The translations under genes were made by a program, and so were the position numbers. Below are positions 25,208-33,820 of a DNA stretch of 64,000 nucleotides, piece by piece. Below the pieces are notes generated by a model. That model ran no database searches and was not told where the DNA came from. It saw only the letters and a program-made list of their open reading frames with translations. The stretch comes from Flavobacterium petrolei (GTDB lineage: Bacteria; Bacteroidota; Bacteroidia; Flavobacteriales; Flavobacteriaceae). The DNA lies in the NCBI RefSeq assembly GCF_003314435.2, contig NZ_QNVY02000001.1, positions 434,001 through 498,000 of the forward strand, in the 5' to 3' direction. Position 1 is the stretch's first letter. Every line of letters begins with the position of its first letter.

Positions 25208-25260
25208 TATATTAATAATTTTGAAGTGAATTAGTCGCAAAAACATTCAAAACAATAGCA

Positions 25261-25274
25261 TATTCCGCTACATT
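25261..25274 (-). promoter_or_regulatory. Candidate operator upstream of the HMA-DUF3347 operon
   Basis: AATGTAGCGGAATA on the minus strand resembles the box upstream of the ATPase (21079-21090). It lies 54-67 bases before the start codon at 25207. No consensus -7 box was found next to it. Confidence 0.25.
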
Positions 25275-25360
25275 TCAATTTGTATTCGACTAAAATTTAA
25301 TGATTATAAAAGCATAAAATGCTTTAAAACAGACAGTCTTTTGGCTGTCACAGAAGGAAT

Positions 25361-25732
25361 TTAGCTTATTTTGGGTGGAAGCCAAATAGAACGGAAATGC
25401 GAAGAAATAAAGATTTCCGAGTAATAATAATTTTGTTTTTCAGTAGAAAAACTAAAAACTTGGTTGTTTAATTCGGTATAAAACGCCGAAGTCAACCCTA
25501 AATAAATTGTCGAACTGCCGCAAGTAACATCTTTACAAGCACCTTTGCAGCCGTCATGTGAACTTTCATTCGATTTTTTTTCTTTTTTGCAACAGTCTTT
25601 CTTGTCCTTTTTTGAAGAAGATTCTTTTTTGCAACATGCCTTCTCCGTTTTTGTAGCACATGCAAAAGCTACGCCCGGTGTCATAAAGAAACCAAGCATA
25701 ACCAATAACATTATGTAAAACTTTTTAGACAT
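25361..25732 (-). CDS. Small secreted Cys/Lys-rich protein
   Basis: The 123-residue protein has a signal peptide (1-24). The mature part begins with C25 and carries two CC pairs (33-34, 47-48) plus C62, C66 and C71, spaced by Lys-rich stretches. A non-cysteine C-terminal half with aromatic residues follows. Cysteine-pair repeats suggest metal binding or sequestration. It stands first in the copper island on this strand and has its own -7 box. No known family is recognised. Confidence 0.6.
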   Translation of the reverse strand: MSKKFYIMLLVMLGFFMTPGVAFACATKTEKACCKKESSSKKDKKDCCKKEKKSNESSHDGCKGACKDVTCGSSTIYLGLTSAFYTELNNQVFSFSTEKQNYYYSEIFISSHFRSIWLPPKIS

Positions 25733-25753
25733 TGTTTATCTGATATAGAAGTA

Positions 25754-25761
25754 CAAAGGTA
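25754..25761 (-). promoter_or_regulatory. -7 box of the Cys-rich gene
   Basis: TACCTTTG on the minus strand fits TAnnTTTG, 22 bases before the start codon at 25732. The element at the -33 position is ATTT rather than TTTG. Confidence 0.45.
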
Positions 25762-25818
25762 TAAAATTAAGAAATACTGTAAATTGATTCAATCACAAAT
25801 GCGTGTTAAAACAATATT

Positions 25819-26163
25819 TTACTTTCCTTCTCCTAATATTCCATTCATTATAGACTGCAAAACTGATAATATAACACTAAAAATCAAAGCCGTCAAAAAC
25901 GTATCCACGCTAAATCCGCCTACTATTTTTGTGCACAATAAAATCATAAGCGCGTTTATGACCAACAAAAATAATCCTAAAGTTAGGATAGTAACCGGCA
26001 ATGTAAGAATTACCAATATTGGTTTGATAAATATATTCAGTAACCCTAGAACAATGGCTACAATTAATGCTGTAGTAAATCCAGCCACATGAACGCCAGG
26101 CATAAAGTTCGCTATAAGCAATACTAAGCCAGAAGTAATAAGAATTTTGATCAGTAAATTCAT
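25819..26163 (-). CDS. Phage-holin-fold (superfamily IV) membrane protein
   Basis: The 114-residue protein has four closely spaced membrane helices with GxxNxFIKPI in the second half, matching the PF04020 group. Despite the family name, such genes are ordinary chromosomal genes in Bacteroidota. I see no phage gene nearby. The function is unknown. Confidence 0.75.
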   Translation of the reverse strand: MNLLIKILITSGLVLLIANFMPGVHVAGFTTALIVAIVLGLLNIFIKPILVILTLPVTILTLGLFLLVINALMILLCTKIVGGFSVDTFLTALIFSVILSVLQSIMNGILGEGK

Positions 26164-26216
26164 GGTTTTTTATTTTAAGATTTAATAAATGTAAGAAAAA
26201 TTTAAATCTGATTCGT

Positions 26217-26975
26217 TTATTTCAAAAAGGAAATAACTTTTTGATAGAAATCGGCTGGGTTTTCAGCATGAAGCCAATGCCCTACATTAGGGATTGTTTC
26301 AATGCTTGAATCCGGGAAATGTTGTTTTATGTTTTCGAAATCGCTGTCTAAAATATACTTTGAATTTCCACCGCGAATGAATAATGTTGGTTTCTCGAAA
26401 ATAAATCCTTCTGGTAACGGAATTCCTATTTCATCCATTTTTGTATTAAAAACTGCCAAATTAAATCGGAAAGCCAATTGTCCCGGCTCTTGCCAATATA
26501 AATTTTTCATTAAGAATTGTCGGGTTCCAAAATCAGGAATGTACTTTTCCATAATTTCTTCGACATCACTTCGGCTTGGCTTTATTGAAAAATCTACCGC
26601 ATTCAATCCCGCCAAAATATCCTGATGGTGTTGCGGATAAAATTTAGGTCCAATATCAGCCACAATTAATTTATCTACTAGTTCCGGGTAAGTAGTGGCC
26701 AAAAGCATCGCTACTTTCCCGCCCATCGAGTGTCCTATTATATTGATGTTTTCTAAGTTATGAGCTTTGCAATACTCGTAAACATCCTGCGCCATGATTT
26801 CATAACTAAACTCTTCTGAATGCAAGCTTCTCCCGTGGTTGCGTAAATCGAGAACATGAACTTGAAAATCAGTCGCAAATTGCGTTCCGAGTGTTTTCCA
26901 ATTATCTGACATTCCCAGAAATCCGTGAACAATTAAAAGTGGTTTTCCTAAGCCCTCTATTTTTGAAAAAAGCAT
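26217..26975 (-). CDS. Alpha/beta hydrolase (YbfF-like esterase)
   Basis: The 252-residue protein has the HGFLG oxyanion motif at 17-21, the nucleophile elbow GHSMGG with S83, and a C-terminal histidine in NVGHWLHAENP. It is cytoplasmic. Family members hydrolyse small acyl esters or thioesters; the natural substrate is unknown. It is followed upstream by a dispersed palindrome and pdxJ. Confidence 0.85.
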   Translation of the reverse strand: MLFSKIEGLGKPLLIVHGFLGMSDNWKTLGTQFATDFQVHVLDLRNHGRSLHSEEFSYEIMAQDVYEYCKAHNLENINIIGHSMGGKVAMLLATTYPELVDKLIVADIGPKFYPQHHQDILAGLNAVDFSIKPSRSDVEEIMEKYIPDFGTRQFLMKNLYWQEPGQLAFRFNLAVFNTKMDEIGIPLPEGFIFEKPTLFIRGGNSKYILDSDFENIKQHFPDSSIETIPNVGHWLHAENPADFYQKVISFLK

Positions 26976-27013
26976 ATAATTTTAGATTTTAACATTATAA
27001 TTTATATTACAAA

Positions 27014-27071
27014 CCATTAAGAAATTAAGATAGATTAAGTGTAAAGCTTACTAACCTTAATTTCTTAATGA
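27014..27071. repeat. Dispersed inverted repeat, copy 2
   Basis: CATTAAGAAATTAAG (27015-27029) and its perfect complement (27056-27070) flank a 26-base loop. The arms equal those at 3451-3510. It lies between pdxJ and the hydrolase gene. Confidence 0.75.
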
Positions 27072-27080
27072 TTAAAAAAA

Positions 27081-27794
27081 CTATTTTAATTTTTGCAAAT
27101 ACATATTTACCACATTATCCAATCCAAGATAGATAGCTTCGGAAATTAAAGCATGACCAATAGAAACTTCCAATAATCCTGGAATGTTTTGTTTGAAAAA
27201 CTGAATGTTATCCAAACTCAAATCATGACCTGCATTGATTCCTAATCCAAGTTCATTAGCCAAAATTGCCGATTCAGTGTACGGCAAAATTCCCTTTTGA
27301 TTTCCTAAACTGTATTGATGAGCAAATGCTTCGGTATACAATTCGATTCTTTCGGTTCCAATTTTCTTTGCACCTTCAATCATTTCCAGAACTGGATCTA
27401 CAAAAATGGAAGTTCTGATTCCGTTGCGTTGAAATTCCTGAACGATTTCAGTTAAATAAGAGGCATGTTTTATGGTATCCCAACCCGCATTAGAGGTTAT
27501 GGCATCAATCGCATCTGGCACTAGAGTCACTTGTGTCGGTTTTATTTCCAAGACAAGATCTATAAATGTTTTCTCTGGATTTCCTTCAATATTATATTCG
27601 GTGTAAACCACAGACTTTAAATCGCGGGCATCTTGATAGCGAATGTGGCGCTCGTCCGGACGCGGATGTATGGTTATTCCTTCGGCTCCAAACTTTTGAA
27701 TGTCGGCAGCCACTTTTAATAAATCGGGAACATTACCGCCACGAGCGTTTCGCAAAGTAGCTATTTTATTGATGTTTACACTTAATTTTGTCAT
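27081..27794 (-). CDS. pdxJ: Pyridoxine 5'-phosphate synthase
   Basis: The enzyme condenses 3-amino-1-hydroxyacetone phosphate with deoxyxylulose 5-phosphate to make the B6 ring. The 237-residue length is standard. The conserved N-terminal SVNINKIATLRNARG, HPRPDERHI (43-51) and the C-terminal GINAGHDLSL and SIGHALISEAI blocks are all present. Confidence 0.95.
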   Translation of the reverse strand: MTKLSVNINKIATLRNARGGNVPDLLKVAADIQKFGAEGITIHPRPDERHIRYQDARDLKSVVYTEYNIEGNPEKTFIDLVLEIKPTQVTLVPDAIDAITSNAGWDTIKHASYLTEIVQEFQRNGIRTSIFVDPVLEMIEGAKKIGTERIELYTEAFAHQYSLGNQKGILPYTESAILANELGLGINAGHDLSLDNIQFFKQNIPGLLEVSIGHALISEAIYLGLDNVVNMYLQKLK

Positions 27795-27818
27795 TAGAAC
27801 ACTTTTTGATTTTGATAC

Positions 27819-27844
27819 TTGTATTTGTCAGGACAAAAATACAA
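27819..27844. promoter_or_regulatory. Interrupted palindrome at the pdxJ/CBS divergent promoter region
   Basis: TTGTATTTGTC (27819-27829) faces GACAAAAATACAA (27832-27844) with one unmatched base. It overlaps a minus-strand -7-like box TATTTTTG (27834-27841) that would serve pdxJ. The function is unknown. Confidence 0.3.
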
Positions 27845-27907
27845 AGTAAAACTTAGGAGATTTTGCTTATTTTTGATTATTTTGCATGAAATATTGCCGA
27901 TTGATTT

Positions 27908-28567
27908 ATGACAGAAATTACAGAATATATTACCAATGATTTTAAAGCGATTGACAGCCATGATTCTATTGCGGCCGTTCAAGACTTTTTTAGCGACTTA
28001 CACTTTTCCCATTTTCCAATTGTAGAAGAGGGCGTTTATATTGGCAGTATTGCATCGGAAGATATTGAAACCTTCGACAGTGACAAAGAAGTAGCCGATT
28101 ACCGCTTTACGCTTGAGGGATTTTTTGCCAGAACGAATACGATTTGGCTGGATGTTTTAGAAGTTTTCGCAAAAAACCATACAAATTTAGTTCCCGTTTT
28201 GGACGAAAACAATACGTACGTAGGGTATTATGAAATAGAAGATATCATGAAATTTTTTCATGAAACACCCTTTTTAAAAGAACCAGGCGGAATTATTATT
28301 GTCAGAAAACCAATTTTAGATTATTCGATGAGTCAGATTACTCAAATTGTCGAAAGCAATAACGGCAAGCTTTTGGGTTTATTCATTTCAGAAGCCGATG
28401 TGGATAGTGTGGAAGTGACTATGAAAATAACTTTGGGAGCAATGAACGAAATAATCCAAACTTTTAGAAGATACGGTTATGAAATCATATCAGAACATCA
28501 AGAAGACAATTATATTAACAACTTAAAGGAACGGTCTGATTATTTAGACAAATACCTGAACATATAA
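27908..28567 (+). CDS. CBS-domain protein
   Basis: The 219-residue protein has two CBS motifs in residues about 1-125, with PIVEEGVYIGSIASEDI and PVLDENNTYVGYYEIEDI at the ends. A C-terminal ACT-like part (about 130-219) follows. CBS pairs bind adenosine nucleotides and regulate partners; no catalytic domain is seen. Its position before nadK in the same direction is a common Flavobacterium arrangement (from memory). Confidence 0.8.
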   Translation: MTEITEYITNDFKAIDSHDSIAAVQDFFSDLHFSHFPIVEEGVYIGSIASEDIETFDSDKEVADYRFTLEGFFARTNTIWLDVLEVFAKNHTNLVPVLDENNTYVGYYEIEDIMKFFHETPFLKEPGGIIIVRKPILDYSMSQITQIVESNNGKLLGLFISEADVDSVEVTMKITLGAMNEIIQTFRRYGYEIISEHQEDNYINNLKERSDYLDKYLNI

Positions 28568-28650
28568 CCGCTTATTCGGAGATTTGATGATTCGGTTATT
28601 GCAACCACCATCTCAAACAACCCAATAATCAAATTAACGATTAAAAAAAG

Positions 28651-29535
28651 ATGAAAGTAGCGATCTACGGTCAATATTATCAAAACAGCACAGAACCTAT
28701 TATAAATGACATCTTTGTTTTTTTTAACAAAAACAATGTGGAGATGATTATCGAGTCTCATTTTTTGTTGATGCTTAATGAAAGGAAGATTGTCGAAAAT
28801 AAATACAAAACTTTCACTTCCCATACGGAACTTGACTCCAGCTTTGACATGTTAATCAGCATTGGCGGAGACGGAACAATATTAAGAGCAGCAACATTAG
28901 TTAGAGATTCCGGCATCCCCATATTAGGTATAAATGCAGGAAGACTTGGTTTTCTGGCAACCGTTCAAAAAGAGAACATTGCTGAATTTATGCAATTTGT
29001 GATTGACAAAAAATATACAATTTCCAAAAGAGCATTACTAAGCTTAACCTGTTCACCACCCAATGAATCGATTGACGAAATCAATTTTGCGATGAATGAA
29101 ATTACGGTTAGCCGAAAAGATACCACATCGATGATTACGATTGATACCTATTTGAATGATGAATTTTTGAATTCCTATTGGGCTGACGGTTTAATTATTT
29201 CTACACCAACTGGATCTACGGGATATTCCTTAAGTTGTGGAGGCCCAATTTTGACACCAGATGTAAAAAGCTTAGTTATTACCCCTATTGCACCCCACAA
29301 TCTCACCGCCAGACCACTGGTAGTTCCGGATGAAACTGAAATCAGATTGAAAGTTTCGGGACGAGAGGAAAATTACTTGGTTTCCTTAGATTCCAGAGTC
29401 ACTTCGGTAAAAAATGAATCCATACTGACTTTAAAGAAAACCCCATTTCAAATTAATATGGTTGAAATTCCCGAAGAAACCTTTTTAAAAACACTTCGAA
29501 GTAAATTACTTTGGGGAGAAGACAAACGGAATTAA
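28651..29535 (+). CDS. nadK: NAD kinase
   Basis: The enzyme phosphorylates NAD to NADP. The 294-residue protein has GGDGT at 72-76, the NE motif in AMNEITVSR (about 147-150), TGSTGYSLS near 190-200 and PIAPHNLTARPLV. The length and order of motifs match NadK. It is 83 bases after the CBS gene. Confidence 0.95.
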   Translation: MKVAIYGQYYQNSTEPIINDIFVFFNKNNVEMIIESHFLLMLNERKIVENKYKTFTSHTELDSSFDMLISIGGDGTILRAATLVRDSGIPILGINAGRLGFLATVQKENIAEFMQFVIDKKYTISKRALLSLTCSPPNESIDEINFAMNEITVSRKDTTSMITIDTYLNDEFLNSYWADGLIISTPTGSTGYSLSCGGPILTPDVKSLVITPIAPHNLTARPLVVPDETEIRLKVSGREENYLVSLDSRVTSVKNESILTLKKTPFQINMVEIPEETFLKTLRSKLLWGEDKRN

Positions 29536-29655
29536 ATCATTTTACTCAAGCGTTATACGATTTTATCGATTTTTCCCGTTTTAATGAAACAAATACTTAT
29601 TTAGTGTTAGTTATAGCTCTAATTCCTAAAAAAACACACATTTAACAGAATGGGT

Positions 29656-29685
29656 ATTGTATCGAATTGATAATTATTATATTTG
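29656..29685 (+). promoter_or_regulatory. Promoter of the DUF6089-uppS-bamA block
   Basis: ATTG (29656-29659), an 18-base spacer and TATATTTG (29678-29685) match the Bacteroidota consensus. The expected start near 29692 is 12 bases before the ATG at 29704, so the leader is very short. Confidence 0.7.
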
Positions 29686-29703
29686 CACGCAATTTTTGAT
29701 TTA

Positions 29704-30378
29704 ATGAACAAGATCTATTACTTATTTTTCTGTTTTTTCCCTTTGATGATGGCCCAAGCCCAAATCCATGAGGTCGGAGTTTTTCTAGGCGGGAGCAACT
29801 ACATTGGTGATATAGGTCCGACAACTTATATTGCGCCAAACGAGCCTGCTTTTGGATTGTTGTACAAATGGAATAAAAGTCCCCGACACGCTTATCGATT
29901 TTCCTACATTCAATCTGACATTACATCGAATGATTTAGATTCAGAAGAAACTAGTAGAAACCAAAGAGGGTATCGTTTTGAAAATAACTTAAAAGAAGTA
30001 TCTTTAGGTCTTGAATTCAACTTTTTCGATTTTAATCTTCATAAATTGAGTACTCAAATAACTCCATATGTTTTTTCTGGTGTAAATTATTTTTCAAGTA
30101 AATATACCTTAACAAATACTAAAGCAGATATATCCGTACAAGGTAGAACAGAAAGAAAAAAATCAATAGCAATACCTATGGGTATAGGAATCAAGTCAAA
30201 CATAACACGAAGTTTCGTTTTGGCAGTAGAAACGGGAGCCAGATATACTTTGACAGATAATATAGACGGAAGTTTTAATCAACAATTTGGAAATATAAAT
30301 AATAATGATTGGTATGTTTTTTCAGGAGTTACCTTAACGTATACTTTTGGAGAAAAACCCTGTTATTGCGGAGAATAA
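29704..30378 (+). CDS. DUF6089 outer-membrane barrel protein
   Basis: From the ATG at 29704 the protein has 224 residues. It has a signal peptide ending in AQAQ (about 20) and a beta-rich body resembling small outer-membrane barrels. It ends in GEKPCYCGE with two cysteines. Its place directly ahead of uppS and bamA is typical of flavobacteria. The function is unknown. Its stop is 4 bases before the uppS start. Confidence 0.75.
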   Translation: MNKIYYLFFCFFPLMMAQAQIHEVGVFLGGSNYIGDIGPTTYIAPNEPAFGLLYKWNKSPRHAYRFSYIQSDITSNDLDSEETSRNQRGYRFENNLKEVSLGLEFNFFDFNLHKLSTQITPYVFSGVNYFSSKYTLTNTKADISVQGRTERKKSIAIPMGIGIKSNITRSFVLAVETGARYTLTDNIDGSFNQQFGNINNNDWYVFSGVTLTYTFGEKPCYCGE

Positions 30379-30382
30379 AAAA

Positions 30383-31123
30383 ATGAATTTACTACAGCAT
30401 ATCGACGCGACAAGATTACCCAAACACTTAGCCATAATAATGGATGGCAACGGACGTTGGGCAAAGCAGCAAGGACTTTTACGGGCTTTGGGACATGAAA
30501 GCGGAACAAAATCAGTGAAGGTTATCATAGAATCCAGTGCTAAACTAGGCATTGAATTCCTTACGCTTTACGCTTTCTCCACTGAAAATTGGAACAGACC
30601 AAAACTAGAGGTCGAGACCTTAATGAAGGTACTCATCAACTCCTTGAAAAAGGAACTTACCACCTTACAAAAAAACAACATCAAGCTTAATGCTATTGGT
30701 AATTTGGAAAAACTACCAAAATCCGCACAAAAAGAGCTCCTTGATGTAATTGACAAGACTAAAGACAACACACAAATGACGCTGACTTTGGCGTTAAGCT
30801 ACGGCTCTAGAGAGGAACTTGTCAGTGCGGTAAAAAACATTTGCAGTAAAGTTAAAAATAATATAATTTCAATAGACAGTATTGACGATTCCATTATTAA
30901 TGAGCATCTTTACACGCAAAATTTACCTGACGTAGATTTACTAATACGAACAAGTGGAGAACATAGGATAAGTAACTTTTTGTTGTGGCAAATTGCCTAT
31001 TCAGAATTGTATTTTACTGACATATTGTGGCCAGACTTTAAAGAACAAGATTTATATGAGGCTATCATTAGTTATCAAAAAAGAGAACGTAGATTTGGAA
31101 AAACAAGTGAACAAATTAAATAA
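30383..31123 (+). CDS. uppS: Isoprenyl transferase (undecaprenyl diphosphate synthase)
   Basis: It makes the C55 lipid carrier for cell-wall and surface polysaccharide synthesis. From the ATG at 30383 it has 246 residues. The catalytic MDGNGRWA motif has D21, and FLTLYAFSTENWNRP and the C-terminal DLLIRTSGEHRISNFLLWQ follow. The frame upstream to 30347 overlaps DUF6089 and was rejected. It is immediately followed by bamA. Confidence 0.95.
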   Translation: MNLLQHIDATRLPKHLAIIMDGNGRWAKQQGLLRALGHESGTKSVKVIIESSAKLGIEFLTLYAFSTENWNRPKLEVETLMKVLINSLKKELTTLQKNNIKLNAIGNLEKLPKSAQKELLDVIDKTKDNTQMTLTLALSYGSREELVSAVKNICSKVKNNIISIDSIDDSIINEHLYTQNLPDVDLLIRTSGEHRISNFLLWQIAYSELYFTDILWPDFKEQDLYEAIISYQKRERRFGKTSEQIK

Positions 31124-31130
31124 TTTTTTA

Positions 31131-33785
31131 GTGTTAAATAAAAGCATAAAAATAGTCGTTACCGTTTTGATTTTCGGAAGTTTTACACAAGTTAAAGCTC
31201 AAGAAAGAGTTCCTTTTGATCAAGGTAAAAAATACATTCTTGCCGATGTAGCCGTAGTGGGAGATATCAGTTTTAATTCGCAAACCGTTGTCACTTTTTC
31301 TGGTTTGCAAAAAGGTCAAGAAATAACTGTTCCAGGCGAGGAAATTAGTGCTGCTATAAAAAAATTAGGTAAATTAGGTCTCTTTGATGAAATCTCTTTT
31401 TATATAAATAAAATACAGAATGATAGTATTTATCTTGACTTAAACATTATCGAATTACCTAAATTAAACGAGGTGAAATTTGTAGGTATTAAGAAAACAA
31501 AAACGGAAGGTTTAATTAAAGATAACTCGTTGAACAAAGGAAAAGTAGTTAATGAAAACTTGATTACGACTACTAAAAACTACATCGAAAACAAATACAA
31601 AAAAGACGGATACTACAACACAAAAGTAAACATCAATACCGTTAAAGACACTGCAACGGTAAACCAGGTCAATATGCTTGTTGCTATTGACAAAGGCGAT
31701 AAAGTAAAAATTCAGAGTATTGATTTTGCTGGAAATACAAAATTATCCGACAAAACGTTGCGTAAAGCAATGAAAGAAACGAAACAAAAAAATCCTATTC
31801 GACTTTTAAAAGCTTCTAAATTTATAAAAGATAAATACAAAACTGATTTAGAGAAAGTTATTGCAACTTATAAAGAAAAAGGATACAGAGATGCACGAAT
31901 ACTTTCGGATTCTGTAACGTATGATAAGAATAAAAATGCGTTAAACATCAAAATTAATGTTGAAGAAGGAAATAAATATTATTTTGGAGACATTAAGTTT
32001 TTAGGAAATACCGTTTATACCGATCAGGGTTTAAGTAGAATTTTAGGCGTCAAAAAAGGAGATACTTATAATGGTGTTCTTCTTGAAAAAAGAATTGCCG
32101 ATAAGTCTAAACCAGATGCAGAAGACATTACCAATTTATACCAAAATAACGGTTATTTATTTTCTAATGTAAATGCTGTTGAGGTTAAAACTGCAAATGA
32201 CACTATAGATTTTGAAATACGAATTACAGAAGGTCCAATTGCTTACTTCAATAAAATTACAGTTGTAGGAAATGACAAAACAAATGACCGAGTAATCTAC
32301 CGTGAATTAAGAACAAAACCGGGAGAGAAATATAGTAAAGAAGAATTAGTAAGAACCATTCGTGAGATTGGTCAACTAGGATTCTTTGATCCAGAAGCAA
32401 TCGATCCTAAATTTAAAAATGTAGATTCAGGAGCCGGAACTGTTGATATTGAATACAATCTTGTAGAGAAAGGTTCCAGTCAAATTGAACTTCAAGGAGG
32501 TTATGGCGGTGGTGGTTTCATTGGTACGCTTGGACTTTCTTTTAACAACTTCTCAGCTAGAAACATGTTAAATAAAGATGCTTATAAACCACTGCCGATG
32601 GGAGATGGTCAAAAAGTATCCTTGCGTTTACAAGCTAGTACTTTTTTCCAAACCTATAGCGTATCATTTTCAGAACCATGGTTTGGCGGAAAAAAACCAG
32701 TATCATTTAGCTCTTCTATTTCATACAGTAAGCAGTTTTTAAACAATTTTATTACTCAGCGTGCAGATAAAACAAAAAGTTTTGACATCTTGACGTTATC
32801 TGTTGGTCTGGCAAAAAGACTTACTGTTCCAGATGATTTCTTTGTATTATCACAATCGATCAGTTATCAGCATTATGCCTTAAACAATTATAATACAGGT
32901 CTGTTTACATTTGGAAACGGAACTTCAAGAAACTTAGCATATACTATAGGACTTACAAGAAACAGCAAAGGATTGAATCCAATATTCCCTACTTATGGTT
33001 CTGAATTCAGTCTTTCAGCAAAGTTAACTCCACCTTACTCTTTACTTAATGGTGTAGATTATGGCACGTTAGGAGACCAAGAGGAATATAAATTAAAAAA
33101 TACCGTCGACCGACAAAATGTTCCGGATGCCAATGGAAACATTGTAAACATAGGAGATTACATAGACACTAATGGTAATAAGGTTTCTAATTTTTCATTA
33201 GCGGCAGCTGACGTAAGTAAAGTCGATCAAAAGAGATTTAATTGGTTAGAATATTATAAAGTTAAATTCAAAGCTGACACGTATACCAAAATTTATGGTA
33301 AACTAGTACTTAGAGCATTAGCTGAATTTGGTTTCTTAGGCTCATACAATCAAGAAAGAGGAGCCGTTCCTTTTGAACGTTTCTACCTTGGTGGTGATGG
33401 ATTAGCTAACTTTTCGATGGATGGTAGAGAGACGATCCAGTTAAGAGGATATCCTAATAACTCGTTGACACCTGTTAATAGTGCTGGAGAACAAATTGGA
33501 GCTACAGTATTTAATAAATTCTCAATGGAATTGCGTTATCCAATTACATTGAAAGCATCAGCTTCAATATACGCCTTGGCTTTTATGGAAGCAGGATCAT
33601 CATTTAGTGATTTCAAAAGCTATAATCCGTTTGCATTAAGTCGCTCTGCCGGAGTTGGTCTACGTGTATTTATGCCAGCATTTGGTTTATTAGGAATCGA
33701 TTTTGGACATGGATTTGACGCATTACCGGGACAAGCAAAAGCTAATGGATGGGAAACCCACTTTATCATTGGGCAACAATTCTAA
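31131..33785 (+). CDS. bamA: Outer-membrane assembly factor BamA
   Basis: This is the core of the machine that inserts beta-barrels into the outer membrane. Using the GTG at 31131, seven bases after uppS, it has 884 residues and a signal peptide ending in TQVKAQ. A GTG at 31107 is an alternative start. Five POTRA repeats (to about 420) show motifs such as GNTKLSDKTLRKAM and GNDKTNDRVIYREL. The C-terminal barrel contains GGDGLANF and RGYPNNSLTP near 760-775. It ends in FIIGQQF with the terminal aromatic residue. An extra loop near 655-700 distinguishes it from E. coli BamA. Confidence 0.93.
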   Translation: MLNKSIKIVVTVLIFGSFTQVKAQERVPFDQGKKYILADVAVVGDISFNSQTVVTFSGLQKGQEITVPGEEISAAIKKLGKLGLFDEISFYINKIQNDSIYLDLNIIELPKLNEVKFVGIKKTKTEGLIKDNSLNKGKVVNENLITTTKNYIENKYKKDGYYNTKVNINTVKDTATVNQVNMLVAIDKGDKVKIQSIDFAGNTKLSDKTLRKAMKETKQKNPIRLLKASKFIKDKYKTDLEKVIATYKEKGYRDARILSDSVTYDKNKNALNIKINVEEGNKYYFGDIKFLGNTVYTDQGLSRILGVKKGDTYNGVLLEKRIADKSKPDAEDITNLYQNNGYLFSNVNAVEVKTANDTIDFEIRITEGPIAYFNKITVVGNDKTNDRVIYRELRTKPGEKYSKEELVRTIREIGQLGFFDPEAIDPKFKNVDSGAGTVDIEYNLVEKGSSQIELQGGYGGGGFIGTLGLSFNNFSARNMLNKDAYKPLPMGDGQKVSLRLQASTFFQTYSVSFSEPWFGGKKPVSFSSSISYSKQFLNNFITQRADKTKSFDILTLSVGLAKRLTVPDDFFVLSQSISYQHYALNNYNTGLFTFGNGTSRNLAYTIGLTRNSKGLNPIFPTYGSEFSLSAKLTPPYSLLNGVDYGTLGDQEEYKLKNTVDRQNVPDANGNIVNIGDYIDTNGNKVSNFSLAAADVSKVDQKRFNWLEYYKVKFKADTYTKIYGKLVLRALAEFGFLGSYNQERGAVPFERFYLGGDGLANFSMDGRETIQLRGYPNNSLTPVNSAGEQIGATVFNKFSMELRYPITLKASASIYALAFMEAGSSFSDFKSYNPFALSRSAGVGLRVFMPAFGLLGIDFGHGFDALPGQAKANGWETHFIIGQQF

Positions 33786-33820
33786 AAAATTGGTGTATGA
33801 TTTTCTAATATAGTATAGTT

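Noticed and set aside
25819..26163. Possible prophage signal from a holin-fold protein
   Set aside because: No phage genes, att sites or integrase are nearby, and this family is common in chromosomes.
30993..31130. Upstream extension of the bamA frame
   Set aside because: It overlaps uppS by over 100 bases and lacks a signal peptide; a GTG start at 31131 (or 31107) places the signal peptide correctly.
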